Origin: Mesorhizobium sp. J428 | Lineage (GTDB): Bacteria > Pseudomonadota > Alphaproteobacteria > Rhizobiales > Rhizobiaceae | DNA: 64,000 nt | Reading direction: 5' to 3' | Assembly (NCBI RefSeq): GCF_024699925.1 | Contig: NZ_JAJOMX010000001.1 | Coordinates: 3,634,001-3,698,000 of the forward strand | In this document: positions 33,368-43,944 of the stretch, piece after piece | Numbering within the stretch: the first letter of the stretch is position 1 | How the letters are laid out: each line of letters begins with the position of its first letter | Made by a program: the position numbers and the translations under genes | Notes under the pieces: model-generated | Told to the model about the DNA's origin: nothing | What the model saw: only the letters and a program-made list of their open reading frames with translations | Databases searched by the model: none

Positions 33368-34579
33368 ATGAGCGCGGATCGCGCATCCGCCGCGGTCATC
33401 TGGGCGCTCGGCGTCACGCAGATCGCCGGCTACGGCACGCTATTCTACAGCTTCGCGATCCTCGCTCCCGGTATCTCGGCCACATTTGGATGGCCGCAGG
33501 CCTGGATCTTCGGCGCATTGTCGCTGTCGCTGATCGCCGGAAGCTTGGCCGCCCCGTCGGCGGGCCGCCTTGCCGACCGGCTGGGGGCAGGGCGCACCAT
33601 GACCGCCGGCTCGCTGGCCGCGGCCGCCTCGCTCATCCTCGTCGCCGCCGCGCCCAACGCCTATGTCTTCGTCGCGGCGCTTCTGGTCATGGAAGTCGCC
33701 GCCACCTTCGTGCTCTATTCCGCCGCCTTCGTCGCCATCGTGCAGGTCGGCGGCAGCCGCGCCTCGCTGTCGATCACGCATCTGACGCTGATCGCCGGCT
33801 TCGCGTCGACCGTCTTCTGGCCGTTCACGACCTGGCTGCATGGATCGCTCGACTGGCGGCAGGTCTTCCTGGTTTTCGCGGCGCTGCATCTCGCGGTCTG
33901 CCTACCTCTGCACGCCTGGATCGCCAGCCACGCGCGGCGAGCGAGGGCAGGCGAGGCCGTGGCGTCGCCGCAGGAGACGGCTCCGGCGGCGGAGGCCGCG
34001 TCGCCGGCGCGGCGCGCGATCTTCCTCCTCATGCTGGCCGGCTTCGCGGCCGAAGGCTTCGTCCTGAACTCGATCCTGATCCACATGGTGCCGCTGACGG
34101 TTGCGCTCGGCATGGGAGCGGCGGGGCTGTGGGCCTCGACCCTGTTCGGCCCCTCCCAGGTCGCGAGCCGGCTGGTCAACATGGTGTTTGGCGGCCGTCT
34201 GCCGCAGGTCTGGCTGGCCGTCATCTCCGCCTTGCTGCTGCCGGCCGGGCTGCTGATCCTGGTCGGCACGACGCCGTCGCTTGTCGGTGCGCTTGCCTTC
34301 GTGGTGATGTTCGGCCTCGGATCAGGCTTGAACAGCATCGTCGGCGGCACCTTGCCGCTCGAGCTGTTCGGCCAGGTGGGTTATGGCGCGATGGTGGGGT
34401 GGGCAAGCTCTGCGCGGCAGTTCTCAGCCGCCTTCGCTCCTTTCGCCTTCTCGGCGATGCTCGAAAATCTCGGCGTGGTCCCGTCGCTGCTGACGCTCGT
34501 GGGCATTTCGCTCGTCGCGGTCGCATCCTTCGCGACGATCGCAGTGCTGCGCCAAAACGCTAGTCAGCGACCGGGATAA
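33368..34579 (+). CDS. MFS transporter
   Basis: A 403-residue twelve-helix major facilitator protein. The first half has AAPSAGRLADRLGAGRTMTAGSL (motif A loop, about 62-84), and a charged, alanine-rich cytoplasmic loop (about 195-225) separates the halves. MFS relatives of this type include monocarboxylate and arabinose-efflux-like permeases; the substrate is unknown. The start is taken as ATG 33368 (MSADRASAAVIWALGV), since the 28 residues before it are not helix-like. Its 3' end overlaps the stop of the convergent transglutaminase gene by 20 bases. Confidence 0.8.
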   Translation: MSADRASAAVIWALGVTQIAGYGTLFYSFAILAPGISATFGWPQAWIFGALSLSLIAGSLAAPSAGRLADRLGAGRTMTAGSLAAAASLILVAAAPNAYVFVAALLVMEVAATFVLYSAAFVAIVQVGGSRASLSITHLTLIAGFASTVFWPFTTWLHGSLDWRQVFLVFAALHLAVCLPLHAWIASHARRARAGEAVASPQETAPAAEAASPARRAIFLLMLAGFAAEGFVLNSILIHMVPLTVALGMGAAGLWASTLFGPSQVASRLVNMVFGGRLPQVWLAVISALLLPAGLLILVGTTPSLVGALAFVVMFGLGSGLNSIVGGTLPLELFGQVGYGAMVGWASSARQFSAAFAPFAFSAMLENLGVVPSLLTLVGISLVAVASFATIAVLRQNASQRPG

Positions 34580-35441
34580 CATCCACCGACTGTTCGGAGG
34601 AGTGCCGGCCGACCGTGCGCAGCACGCCGACGATCGGCGCGACGTCGGCATAGTCTCGGCCGTAGCCGATGACGATATGGTCGTTGCCGGCGAGCATGGC
34701 ATTGGTCGGGTCGAATTCGCGCCAGCCGGCCTCGCGCCCGCACCACACGCTCACCCAGGCATGCATCGCGTCGGCCCCCTCCAGCCGCTCCTTGCCGGGC
34801 GGGGGGATGGTGCGGATGAAGCCGCTGACATAGCAGGCCGGGATTCCGAGCCCGCGCAGGCCCGAGATCATCACATGCGAGAAATCCTGGCAGACGCCGG
34901 CCCGGAGGTGAAACGCCTCCGGCGACAGTGTCCGCACATTGGTGGCGTCGGGCTCGTAATCGAAGTCGCCGTGGATGCGCCGGCACAGGTCGAAGGCGAG
35001 CTCGAACACGCTGCGCGTCGAGGCGATGCTCTCCTGCGCGTAGGCGGTGATCGCCGGATCGATCGGCGCATGCAGGCTGCCGGCGAGGTAGTGTTGCGGC
35101 GAGTTGGGATCGAGCGAAAGGGTGGCGTCGATCTCGGCCTTCAGCCCCTCGACGGTCGGCGAGATGTCGAGCGGCGGCTCGGCGCGCGTCACGCTGACCC
35201 GCGCCTTCATGGTGAGGTCGAGCGTGTCGTGCGGCTCGCGATAGGCGATCGAGGTGACCGCATTGCCGAAGAAATCGGTGAAGGTTCGACTCTCGGTCGG
35301 CTTCGGGTCGAGCGCGATGTTGGCCGCGATCACGCGCTGCATGCCGGGCAGCGTCAGCGGCATGGTGCGCAGGTGATGCCGGCCGCCTTCGACGGTGGCG
35401 GGATAGTCGTAATGCAGGTTCAGGCGGATATCGTAGAGCAT
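34560..35441 (-). CDS. Transglutaminase-like cysteine protease/ligase (small)
   Basis: A 293-residue protein with an N-terminal beta region (about 1-130, MLYDIRLNLHYDYPATVEGGRHHLR) and a transglutaminase core. The catalytic Cys is in HLRAGVCQDFSHVMI, the His in GADAMHAWVSVWCG and the Asp in WREFDPTNAMLAGNDH. The start ATG 35441 lies two bases after the alpha-E stop. This gene, the alpha-E/ATP-grasp gene and the large transglutaminase form a conserved cluster predicted to build or modify peptides, but no product is known. A longer open frame running upstream is only the out-of-frame shadow of the ATP-grasp gene. Confidence 0.85.
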   Translation of the reverse strand: MLYDIRLNLHYDYPATVEGGRHHLRTMPLTLPGMQRVIAANIALDPKPTESRTFTDFFGNAVTSIAYREPHDTLDLTMKARVSVTRAEPPLDISPTVEGLKAEIDATLSLDPNSPQHYLAGSLHAPIDPAITAYAQESIASTRSVFELAFDLCRRIHGDFDYEPDATNVRTLSPEAFHLRAGVCQDFSHVMISGLRGLGIPACYVSGFIRTIPPPGKERLEGADAMHAWVSVWCGREAGWREFDPTNAMLAGNDHIVIGYGRDYADVAPIVGVLRTVGRHSSEQSVDVIPVAD

Positions 35442-35443
35442 CG

Positions 35444-37853
35444 TCAGGTGAAATAGCTGCGCGAGAGCGCGTCGTATACGGCGCCGAGGCCGAACACGAC
35501 CTCGTTGAGCTGCGCCGTGTCCAGGTCCTTCGCCTCGGCGATGGACAGGCGGGTATGCAGGTTCAGCACCTCCTTGGCGGCGGCGGTGAGATGGCCGGTC
35601 TCGTTGCCCGGCAGTTCGCCGATCTCCTCCTTCAGCCGGTCGAGCTGGAAGACGATCGAGCGCGGATTGAGCGGATCGAGCGCCAGCAGCTCGATCACCG
35701 AACGCCGGCTGGCGCTGACGCTGAACTGGCGGCGATGGGTGAGCACGCTGTCGCCGATCTCGAGCAGCATGTCGAGGCCACCGTCGGGCGCCTTGGCCGA
35801 GGCGAGCGCGCCGAGGATGCGCGCCATATGGATGCCGCGCTCGATGCGGCGGCCGATCTCGAGGAAGCGCCAGCCGGTGAAACGGTACATGTTCTCGTGC
35901 ACGAGGCCCGAGAAGCCGGCGAGCTTGCGCAGGATGACGGTCATGGCGCGCGCCGCGTCGTCGCCGGGCTCCACCTTGTCGGCGAAGCGGTGCAGCGTCT
36001 TCGACAGGTCGTTGAGCGCCAGCCAGCCGTCGGGCGAGAAGCGGTCGCGAATCTGGCCGGCGCTGCCGGTCGCATGCCCGATGGTGCGCAGCACGCCGGG
36101 CGATACGGCGCAGGTCGCGTCGACGCCGAGGAAGTCGAGATAGGAGCGCACGGTCGTAAGCAGCGGCAGGCCGGGATCGACTGCCTCGGCGAGGCGCACG
36201 TGATAGGCGCGCAGGATGCGCATCTGTGCTCTCGAGTCGCTCCGAGTAGCGGCCGAGCCACATCATGTTCTCCGCCGCGCGGCTCGGCAGGTTGCCGGTG
36301 CGGGTGCGCGGGACTGGGACCGAATCGTCCGGCAGCAGCGTTTCCTGCTTTACCGACCGGTCGCTGGCAATCCAGACATCGGCCGCCTGCCCGCCGCGCT
36401 GCATGGTGATGGCGGTGGCGTCGTTGGTGCGGCCGATGCGGGCGAATCCACCAGGCATGATGGTCCAGCCGTCCTTGGTGCGGGCGGCGAAGACGCGCAG
36501 CGACATCGGCCGCGGCACGAGCCGGCCATGGGTGTAGACCGGCGTGGTGGACAGCGTCACCGCCTCCTGCGCGGCGAAGGCCGTGCCGTCAGCCGCGAGC
36601 CGCGCCAGCAGAACGTCGCGTTCCCGCGGGTCGAGGGCGGAGCCGAGGCGGGTCATCTCCGGATCCTCGAAGGGAAGCCGGGTCGACAGCGCTGGGCCGA
36701 CCACCATGCGGTCGAGATTGTCCATCACATGCCGCTGTTCGGCCGCCTGCCCGCACCACCACGTCGCCACCGAGGGCAGCTTCGGCTCCGTGCCGTTGAG
36801 GGCGCGGGCGATGCCCGGCATGAAGGCGAGGAAGGCACGCGTCTCGACGATGCCGGAGCCGAGCGCGTTGACGACGGCGAGATTGCCGCTCCTCAGCGCT
36901 TCGACGATGCCCGGCGTGCCGATCCGGGAGTCGCCCTTGAGTTCGAGCGGATCCATGAAGGTCGCGTCCATGCGCCGCCACAGCACGCTGACCGGCTTGA
37001 GGCCCGAGACGGTGCGCACCATCACCTTGCCGTCGAAGACGCGCAGATCCTCGCCCTCGAGCAGCGTTATGCCGAGATACCGCGCGATCCAGGCATGCTC
37101 GAAATAAGTCTCGTTGAGGGGACCGGGCGACAGGATGCCGGTGCGGCCGGTCTGGTCGCCGCCGAGCGAGAGCAGCGTGTCTCGGAACTGGCGGAAGAAA
37201 CCGGCGAGCCGGTGGACGTTCATGTCGCCGAACACGTCGGACAGCGCGCGCGTCGTCGCGACGCGGTTCTCCAGCGCGAAGCCGGCGCCCGACGGCGCCT
37301 GGGTGCGGTCGCCAAGCACCCACCAGCGCCCATCCGGTCCCCGCCCCAGTTCGAAGGCACAGAAATGCAGGAAATGGCCGCCGACCGGCTCGATGCCGAC
37401 CAGCGGGCGCAGGAATTCCGGATTGCCGGCGACCAAAGCGGGCGGGATCAGTCCGCGCCCCACCAGCAGGTTCGCCCCGTAGATGTCGGCGACTATGCGT
37501 TCGAGCAGTTCGGCGCGCTCTTCCAGCCCGGCCGAGATTTCGTCCCACTCGGCCTGCGAGATGATGAGCGGCAGGTGAGCGAGCGGCCATTCGCGTTCCC
37601 GCGCGCCCTGGCCCTCATAGACCCGGTAGTAGACCCCGGCGTCGCGCAGATACTGGTCGGCACGGGCGAAGCGTTCCGAGCGCTCCTTGTAGGGGATGTC
37701 GGACAGCGCCGAGATCAGCATGTCCCAGCCGGGCCTGACCTCGCCGGATGCGTCGAGCATCTCGTCGGTCACGCCGGGGATCGGCCTGTATCCCGACAGA
37801 AGGCTGCGGCCGGGCTTGGCCGCTGCATCCCGTTTCTGTTCGCTGGCGATCAC
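35444..37853 (-). CDS. Circularly permuted ATP-grasp plus alpha-E domain protein (frameshifted as written)
   Basis: Residues 1-480 form a circularly permuted ATP-grasp domain ([58 protein letters not shown]), followed by an alpha-E helical domain that begins with [19 protein letters not shown]. There the frame breaks near 36230, and the alpha-E domain continues in another frame ([18 protein letters not shown]) to the stop at 35444, giving a protein of about 803 residues. Restoring two bases (GC) gives [21 protein letters not shown]-grasp enzymes ligate amines to carboxylates. It overlaps the large transglutaminase stop by four bases. Fusion of the two domains is common in this family. Confidence 0.82.
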
Positions 37854-40800
37854 CTGAGCACCGGCCGCCGCAGGTCGAGCGTCATCGGGAAGTCGAGATT
37901 GGGCAGCTCCGCCGGGGGCACGAAGACCGAGGGCGTGTGTCCGCGCGGCTCGAAGCGGGCGAGCCGCCGCGCCTCGGCCTCGTTGGCGTTGACCGGAAAG
38001 GTCTCGTAGTTGCGGCCGCCCGGATGCGCGACATGGTAGATGCAGCCGCCGATCGAGCGGTTCGACCAGGTGTCATAGATGTCGAAGACGAGCGGCGTGT
38101 TGACCGGCAGCACCGGATGCAGGCCCGACGCAGGCTGCCACGCCTTGTAGCGCACGCCGGCGACCGCGGTCTCGCGGCTGTCGGTCTGCGTCATCGGCAC
38201 GACGCGGCCGTTGCACAGCACCTTATGGCGCTCTGGGTTGAGCCCGTCCGTGCGCACCTGCAGCCGCTCGACGGAGGAATCGACGAAACGCACCGTGCCG
38301 CCGATCGCGCCCTGTTCGCCCATCACGTGCCAGGGCTCCAGCGCCTGGCGGAGTTCCAGCTTGACGCCCTCGTACTGGACCTCGCCGCAGAAGGGGAACC
38401 GGAACTCGAGCTGCGCCTCGAACCATTCCGGCGCGAAGTCGAAGCCGTGCGTGCGCAGGTCCTGCAGCACGTCCTGGAAATCCTGCCAGACGTGCCAGGG
38501 CAGCATGAAGCGATCGTGCAGCGAGGTGCCCCAGCGCACGAAGCGGCCATCGGCCGGGCCGGCCCAGAAGCGGGCGATCAGCGCGCGGATCAGCAACTGC
38601 TGAGCGAGGCTCATGCGGGCGTTGGGCGGCATCTCGAAGCCGCGGAACTCGATCAGGCCGAGCCGGCCGGTCGGGCCGTCCGGCGAGAACAGCTTGTCGA
38701 TGCAGATCTCGGAACGGTGCGTGTTGCCGGTGACGTCGACCAGAAGGTTGCGGAACAGCCGGTCGACCAGCCAGGGCAGGGGAGGCGGCCCATTCGCCGG
38801 ATGCGGCACCTGCGCCATCGCGATTTCCAGCTCGTAGAGCGGATCGTGGCGCGCCTCGTCCACACGCGGCGCCTGGCTGGTCGGCCCGATGAACAGGCCG
38901 GAGAACAGGTACGAGAGCGAGGGATGCCTCTGCCAGTGCAGCACCAGACTCTTCAGGAGGTCCGGCCGGCGCAGGAACGGGCTGTCGGTCGGCGTCGCGC
39001 CGCCCACCACGACATGGTTGCCGCCGCCGGTGCCGGTGTGGCGGCCGTCGATCATGAACTTGTCGGCGCCGAGCCGGCTCTGGCGGGCCTCTTCATAGAC
39101 CGCCTCGGTCGTCGCCACGCAGTCCTTCCAGTTCGCGGAGGGATGGATGTTGACCTCGATGACGCCGGGATCAGGCGCGACGCGGATGACGTTGAGGCGC
39201 GGGTCGTGCGGCGGGGCATAGCCCTCGATGTGGATCGGCAGACCGATCCGCTTCGCTGCCTCCTCGGCGGCCGCGACCAGCTCCAGATAGTCTTCCAGCG
39301 CCTCGGTGGGCGGCATGAACACGCAGAGCCGGCCGTCGCGCAGTTCGGTCGAGAGCGCCGTGCGCACGGCCCCGCCGATCTCGGTCAGCGTCTGCTCGAC
39401 GCGGTCCTGCTGCTCCGTCGCCGCCGTGAAGGATGCGGCCGTCTGGCGCTGCGCCATCTCGTCGGCGCCGTCCGTGGTGGTCGAAGCGGGCAGGATCTCG
39501 GCGCGCGGCGGCAGAGCGCCGCGCGGCACCGTCGGATCGACCGGGACAATGTAGGGAAACTGCGCAGGCGGCACATAGGGCAGGGCGCCGAGCGGCAGAC
39601 GATAGCCGACCGGTGAGTCGCCCGGCACCAGGAACAGCCGGCCGCGGCGCGTCTTCCATTTCTCGCTGCGCCAGCGCGGACCGGCTGCCGTCGCGGCGGC
39701 GTTCCAGCGCTGAACCGGCAGCACGTAGCCGCTCGGATTGGTCAGCCCGCGCTCGAACACGCGGGCCATGCGGCTGCGCTCCTCCGGATCGGCGAGCTTC
39801 GAGTTCGACGGATCGACATTGTCGGGCAGCTTGCTTTCCTTAAGCAGCCATTCGCCGGGGTCTTCATAGGCCTCCGCGACCATCTCTCGTTCGACACCGA
39901 GTTCCGAAGCGATCTCGGTCAAGAGCCGCTGCGCGTCCTGCGGCTTCGCGGCGGTCTTCTCGCCTTCCCTGGCGATCAGCTTCTCGTCGGCCCAGACCGG
40001 CTCGCCGTCGTGGCGCCAGTAGAGCGAGAAGGTCCAGCGCGGCAGCGTCTCGCCCGGATACCACTTGCCCTGGCCGTAATGCAGGAAGCCGGTAGGCGCG
40101 AAGCGCTCGCGCAGCCGGCGGATCAGTGCATCCGCCTTCTCCCGCTTGGTGGGGCCGACGGCGGCGGTGTTCCATTCGGCCGATTCGAAATCGTCGATCG
40201 ACACGAAGGTCGGCTCGCCGCCCATGGTGAGCCTTGCGTCCTGTTCCTTCAGGACCGCGTCGACCTTGTCGCCCAGGGCATCGAGCCTCGCCCAGGATTC
40301 ATCCGAGAACGGCTTGGTGATGCGCGGATGCTCCGAGACGCGGTCCACGCGCATGGCGAAGTCGAAACCGACCTTGGCATCGCCGAAATAGCCGCCGGAG
40401 ATGGGTGCCGCGTTGCGGTAGTGCGGCGTAGCCGCCAGCGGCACGTGGCTCTCGCCGGTGAGCAGACCGGACGTCGGGTCGAAGCCGATCCAGCCTGCGC
40501 CGGGCAGGTAGACCTCGCACCAGGCGTGCAGATCGGTGAAGTCGACCGACGTGCCGGCCGGGCCGTCGAGGGAGACGAGGTCGGGCTTGAGCTGGATCAG
40601 GTAGCCGGAGACGAAGCGGGCGGCGAAACCGAGATTGCGCAGGATCTGGACCAGAAGCCAGCTCGAATCGCGGCAGGAGCCGGTACGGAAGCCGAGCGTC
40701 TCCTCTGGCGTCAGCACGCCCGTCTCCATGCGGATGATGTAGCCGATCTGCTGCTGCACCTTGGCGTTGAGCGCGACGAGGAAGTTCACCGTGTTCGTTT

Positions 40801-41212
40801 CAGAACGATCGATTCCCGCCAGGAAATCCAGCAGCAGAGGCCCGGCCGGCTCGGGCTTGCGGTAAATCGCCAAGTCCTCCCGGATCTCCTCCGGGTATTC
40901 GAACGGCCAGGTCTCCGCGCTCTCTTCGACGAAGAAGTCGAACGGATTGTAGACCGTCATGTCGGCGACGAGGTCGACCTCTATCTTGAACTCCGTCACG
41001 GGCTCCGGGAACACGTAGCGCGCGAGGAAATTGCCGTAGGGGTCCTGCTGCAGGTTCACGAAGTGATTGGACGGACTGACCTTCAGCGAATGGCTCAGCA
41101 CCTTGGTCCGCGAATGCGGCGCCGGCTGGAGGCGTATGACCTGGGGGCCGAGCACGACCGGCTTGTCGTAGGTGTAGTGCGTCAGATGGTAGATCGCCGC
41201 GTGGATCGCCAT
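37850..41212 (-). CDS. Large transglutaminase-like protein with C-terminal DUF2126
   Basis: A 1120-residue protein. The N-terminal third has a transglutaminase N-domain ([20 protein letters not shown]) and core, with Cys in [19 protein letters not shown] (about 170), His in [17 protein letters not shown] and Asp in [15 protein letters not shown]. The rest is DUF2126, about 800 residues, with [13 protein letters not shown], a [16 protein letters not shown] segment typical of a glutamine-synthetase-like/ATP-grasp-associated fold and [13 protein letters not shown]. It is the first gene of the three-gene leftward cluster. The most plausible role is formation or trimming of isopeptide-like bonds; this has not been shown. 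Confidence 0.87.
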   Translation of the reverse strand: MAIHAAIYHLTHYTYDKPVVLGPQVIRLQPAPHSRTKVLSHSLKVSPSNHFVNLQQDPYGNFLARYVFPEPVTEFKIEVDLVADMTVYNPFDFFVEESAETWPFEYPEEIREDLAIYRKPEPAGPLLLDFLAGIDRSETNTVNFLVALNAKVQQQIGYIIRMETGVLTPEETLGFRTGSCRDSSWLLVQILRNLGFAARFVSGYLIQLKPDLVSLDGPAGTSVDFTDLHAWCEVYLPGAGWIGFDPTSGLLTGESHVPLAATPHYRNAAPISGGYFGDAKVGFDFAMRVDRVSEHPRITKPFSDESWARLDALGDKVDAVLKEQDARLTMGGEPTFVSIDDFESAEWNTAAVGPTKREKADALIRRLRERFAPTGFLHYGQGKWYPGETLPRWTFSLYWRHDGEPVWADEKLIAREGEKTAAKPQDAQRLLTEIASELGVEREMVAEAYEDPGEWLLKESKLPDNVDPSNSKLADPEERSRMARVFERGLTNPSGYVLPVQRWNAAATAAGPRWRSEKWKTRRGRLFLVPGDSPVGYRLPLGALPYVPPAQFPYIVPVDPTVPRGALPPRAEILPASTTTDGADEMAQRQTAASFTAATEQQDRVEQTLTEIGGAVRTALSTELRDGRLCVFMPPTEALEDYLELVAAAEEAAKRIGLPIHIEGYAPPHDPRLNVIRVAPDPGVIEVNIHPSANWKDCVATTEAVYEEARQSRLGADKFMIDGRHTGTGGGNHVVVGGATPTDSPFLRRPDLLKSLVLHWQRHPSLSYLFSGLFIGPTSQAPRVDEARHDPLYELEIAMAQVPHPANGPPPLPWLVDRLFRNLLVDVTGNTHRSEICIDKLFSPDGPTGRLGLIEFRGFEMPPNARMSLAQQLLIRALIARFWAGPADGRFVRWGTSLHDRFMLPWHVWQDFQDVLQDLRTHGFDFAPEWFEAQLEFRFPFCGEVQYEGVKLELRQALEPWHVMGEQGAIGGTVRFVDSSVERLQVRTDGLNPERHKVLCNGRVVPMTQTDSRETAVAGVRYKAWQPASGLHPVLPVNTPLVFDIYDTWSNRSIGGCIYHVAHPGGRNYETFPVNANEAEARRLARFEPRGHTPSVFVPPAELPNLDFPMTLDLRRPVLR

Positions 41213-41362
41213 GGTGCCTCTTTTGGGTGCCCGTTACCCACTCTATCCACAATTTCACGGCTGCCGCCACCTCCATATTGCACTGCGGAACGGCGCGCGC
41301 GGCCCCCCGTTGGCCTTTTGCCGGCGTCCGCTATATGACGCCTCGCAAGAAAGGGGTGTGCG

Positions 41363-42640
41363 ATGCGACTGGGCGGGAGGCTGGCGGCGGCTATCGAGGT
41401 TCTGGAAGACATGGAGCGACGGCATCGTCCCTCGGCCGACGCGCTGAAGGACTGGGGTCTGTCGCACCGATTCGCCGGCGCGGGTGACCGCGCGGCGATC
41501 GGCAACATCGTCTATGACGCGCTGCGCCGCCGGCGGTCTGCCGGATGGCTGCTGAGCGATGCCGCGCCGCGCGCCTGGGCGTTCGGCGGATTGATTCTCG
41601 AGACGGGCCGGACGGCCGCCGAGCTCAACGCGTCGCTCGACGGCGACCGCTTCGCGCCGCCGCCACTGACGGAGGCCGAGATCGCCGCCGTCGCCGCGCG
41701 CGACCTGGCGGACGCGCCCGAAGCCGTCCGCGCCGACGTGCCCGACTGGTGCGTGCCGCTGCTGGAGACAGCCTTCGGCGGCGACTGGGTCGAGGAGGCG
41801 CGGGCGCTCGCCGCCCGCCCGCCGCTCGACATGCGTGCGAACACCCTGCTTGCCACGCGCGACAAGGTGATCGGCGAACTCGCTGGCGCCGCACCCGCGG
41901 CGATCGCGCCCGACGGCATCCGCATTCCGCCGATCGAGGGCGACGGCCGGCACCCGAACGTCCAGGTCGAGCCCGCCTTCCAGAAGGGCTGGTTCGAGAT
42001 CCAGGATGAAGGCTCGCAGATCGCCGCCCGGCTCACCGGGGCGGCACCCGGCATGCAGGTGCTGGACCTGTGCGCCGGGGCCGGCGGCAAGACGCTGGCG
42101 CTGGCGGCCATGATGGACAATCGCGGCCAGATTTTCGCGCACGATTCGGAGAAGGCGCGGCTGGCGCCGATCTTCGACCGCCTGAAGCGCGCCGAATGCC
42201 GCAACGTGCAGGTGATCGCCAATCCGGCCGGCCTCGCCGATCTCGAAGGCCGCATGGACCTCGTCCTTATCGACGCGCCCTGCACCGGCTCGGGCACCTG
42301 GCGCCGCCGGCCTGACGCCAAATGGCGGCTGACCGAGCGCCAGCTCGACGTGCGCATCGCGGAGCAGCGGTCGATCCTCGACAATGCCGCCCGCTACGTG
42401 AAGCCGGGCGGGTCGATCGCCTATGTCACCTGCTCGGTCTTCCCGTCCGAGAACCAGGACCAGGTGGCGGCCTTCCTCGACCGGCATTCCGACTTAGAGT
42501 CAACCGATCACGCCGCTCTCTGGACGGGCATGTTTCCGAAGCATGCCGAGAGGGCGCGGACGGGAGAGCACGGCGTCGTGCTGACCCCCTTGCGCAGCGG
42601 CACCGACGGCTTCTTCTTCGCCTCGCTGCGTCGGACCTGA
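41363..42640 (+). CDS. rsmB: RsmB/NOP-family RNA (cytosine-5) methyltransferase
   Basis: A 425-residue methyltransferase. The SAM site is VLDLCAGAGGKTLALAA (about 233-249), and the two catalytic cysteines are in IDAPCTGSGTWRRRPD (motif IV) and AYVTCSVFPSENQDQV (motif VI), the arrangement of NOL1/NOP2/Sun m5C enzymes. An N-terminal NusB-like helical region precedes it. It probably methylates a cytosine in 16S rRNA. It starts a rightward group that runs on through thioesterase, nucleosidase, toxin-antitoxin pair and guaA. Confidence 0.88.
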   Translation: MRLGGRLAAAIEVLEDMERRHRPSADALKDWGLSHRFAGAGDRAAIGNIVYDALRRRRSAGWLLSDAAPRAWAFGGLILETGRTAAELNASLDGDRFAPPPLTEAEIAAVAARDLADAPEAVRADVPDWCVPLLETAFGGDWVEEARALAARPPLDMRANTLLATRDKVIGELAGAAPAAIAPDGIRIPPIEGDGRHPNVQVEPAFQKGWFEIQDEGSQIAARLTGAAPGMQVLDLCAGAGGKTLALAAMMDNRGQIFAHDSEKARLAPIFDRLKRAECRNVQVIANPAGLADLEGRMDLVLIDAPCTGSGTWRRRPDAKWRLTERQLDVRIAEQRSILDNAARYVKPGGSIAYVTCSVFPSENQDQVAAFLDRHSDLESTDHAALWTGMFPKHAERARTGEHGVVLTPLRSGTDGFFFASLRRT

Positions 42641-42773
42641 TGCCGGGATCTCCTTCGCCTCGCACGGCGATGATCTGCTTCGCTGGCTCGACCGATCGCT
42701 GCTGCGCTGCAGCATTGAGCAATTGCGGTGCGGGCCGGCCTTTGCGATAAGGCAGGCTTGCGGAGGACAGAGC

Positions 42774-43232
42774 GTGAAGGCGAACACACAGATCGATGCC
42801 GACTATGAGGAGCGCGTGCGCTCGAGCTTCGCGCGCCAGGTGGTGATGTCGACCATCGGCGCCGAGCTGACCAGCGTGACGCCCGGCACGATCGAGATCG
42901 AGATGCCCTATTCGACGGCGCTGACCCAGCAGCACGGCTTCCTGCATGCCGGCATCATCTCGACGGCGCTGGATTCGGCCTGCGGCTATGCGGCCTATTC
43001 GCTGATGCCGCCGGAGGCGGCGGTGCTGACCATCGAGTTCAAGCTCAACATGCTCTCACCCGGCAAGGGCGAGCGCTTCCTGTTCCGCGGCTCGGTGACG
43101 AAGCCCGGCCGCACGATCATCGTCGCCGACGGCCAGGCCTATGCCTATGCGGCGGACGGCGAGGCACGGCTGATCGCGACCATGACCGCGACGATGATGA
43201 CCATCACCGGCCGCGAAGGCCTGGCGGGGTAA
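42774..43232 (+). CDS. PaaI-type hotdog thioesterase
   Basis: A 152-residue hotdog-fold protein. TQQHGFLHAGIISTALDSACGYAAYS (about 54-79) is the PaaI/4HBT catalytic helix, with H-G-x-x-H-x-G and a downstream Asp. The start is a GTG at 42774 with CGGAGGACAG seven bases upstream; an ATG 51 bases earlier is in frame but has no ribosome-binding site. It hydrolyses an acyl-CoA of unknown type. The next gene starts one base after its stop. Confidence 0.82.
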   Translation: MKANTQIDADYEERVRSSFARQVVMSTIGAELTSVTPGTIEIEMPYSTALTQQHGFLHAGIISTALDSACGYAAYSLMPPEAAVLTIEFKLNMLSPGKGERFLFRGSVTKPGRTIIVADGQAYAYAADGEARLIATMTATMMTITGREGLAG

Positions 43233-43233
43233 T

Positions 43234-43884
43234 ATGACGTTCGAGGTGCCGACATTCGCGGGGAGGCGGGTCCTGTTCGTGATGGCGGCCGAGGCCGAAT
43301 ACGGCCCGCATCTGAAGGCGCGCTTCACCCCGCTCATGACCGGCGTCGGGCCGGTCGAGGCGGCGATCGCGCTCACCGCGACGCTGGCGGGCCACGCCTC
43401 GCAAGGCGCGCTGCCCGACCTCGTCGTGTCCCTCGGCTCCGCCGGCAGCCGGTCGCTGGAACAGACGGGAATCTACCAGGCCACCGCCGTCTCCTATCGC
43501 GACATGGACGCTTCGCCGCTGGGCTTCGAGAAGGGCGCCACGCCCTTCCTCGACCTTCCGGCCGTGGTGCCTTTGCCGCTGCGCATTTCGGGCATCGCCG
43601 GGGCGACGCTGTCGACCGGTGCGAACATCGTCTCGGGCGCTGCCTACGATGCGATCGACGCCGACATGGTGGACATGGAGACCTTCGCGGTGCTGCGCGC
43701 CTGCCAGCGCTTCGGCGTGCCGCTCGTGGCGCTGCGCGGCATTTCCGACGGCGCGGCCGACCTGCGCCATGTCGGCGACTGGACCGAATACCTGCATGTC
43801 ATCGACGAGAAGCTGGCGGGCGCGGTGGATCGGCTGGGACAGGCGATCGCGAAGGGCGAGGTGCCGATCATCGGCCGAGACTGA
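43234..43884 (+). CDS. 5'-methylthioadenosine/S-adenosylhomocysteine nucleosidase-like
   Basis: A 216-residue PNP/UDP phosphorylase-fold protein. DLVVSLGSAGSRSLEQTGIYQ (about 64-84), the VDMETFAVLRACQRFGVPLVALRGISDGAAD segment (about 147-176) with the ribose-binding Met-Glu and a catalytic Asp fit MTA/SAH nucleosidases, which split off adenine for methionine recycling. It is in the same rightward group as rsmB and guaA, an order also seen in related rhizobia. Confidence 0.82.
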   Translation: MTFEVPTFAGRRVLFVMAAEAEYGPHLKARFTPLMTGVGPVEAAIALTATLAGHASQGALPDLVVSLGSAGSRSLEQTGIYQATAVSYRDMDASPLGFEKGATPFLDLPAVVPLPLRISGIAGATLSTGANIVSGAAYDAIDADMVDMETFAVLRACQRFGVPLVALRGISDGAADLRHVGDWTEYLHVIDEKLAGAVDRLGQAIAKGEVPIIGRD

Positions 43885-43913
43885 CTGCCCATTGCGAGGA
43901 AACAGCCTCCACA

Positions 43914-43926
43914 GTACATTTGGTAC
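43914..43926. promoter_or_regulatory. Possible operator of the toxin-antitoxin pair
   Basis: Two GTAC palindromes at 43914-43917 and 43923-43926 sit nine bases apart within ACAGTACATTTGGTACAGT, directly upstream of the antitoxin. Ribbon-helix-helix antitoxins bind such repeated half-sites to repress their own promoter. Supported only by position and symmetry. Confidence 0.4.
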
Positions 43927-43944
43927 AGTCATCGGAGGCGCGAA

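Noticed and set aside
34560..37853. A single 1097-residue ATP-grasp-transglutaminase fusion
   Set aside because: The middle third is an Arg/Pro/His-rich shadow with no fold, while the real alpha-E domain is in another frame and the transglutaminase has its own start at 35441.
36216..39616. Long plus-strand frames opposite the ATP-grasp and transglutaminase genes
   Set aside because: Shadows of strongly supported minus-strand genes with clear catalytic motifs.
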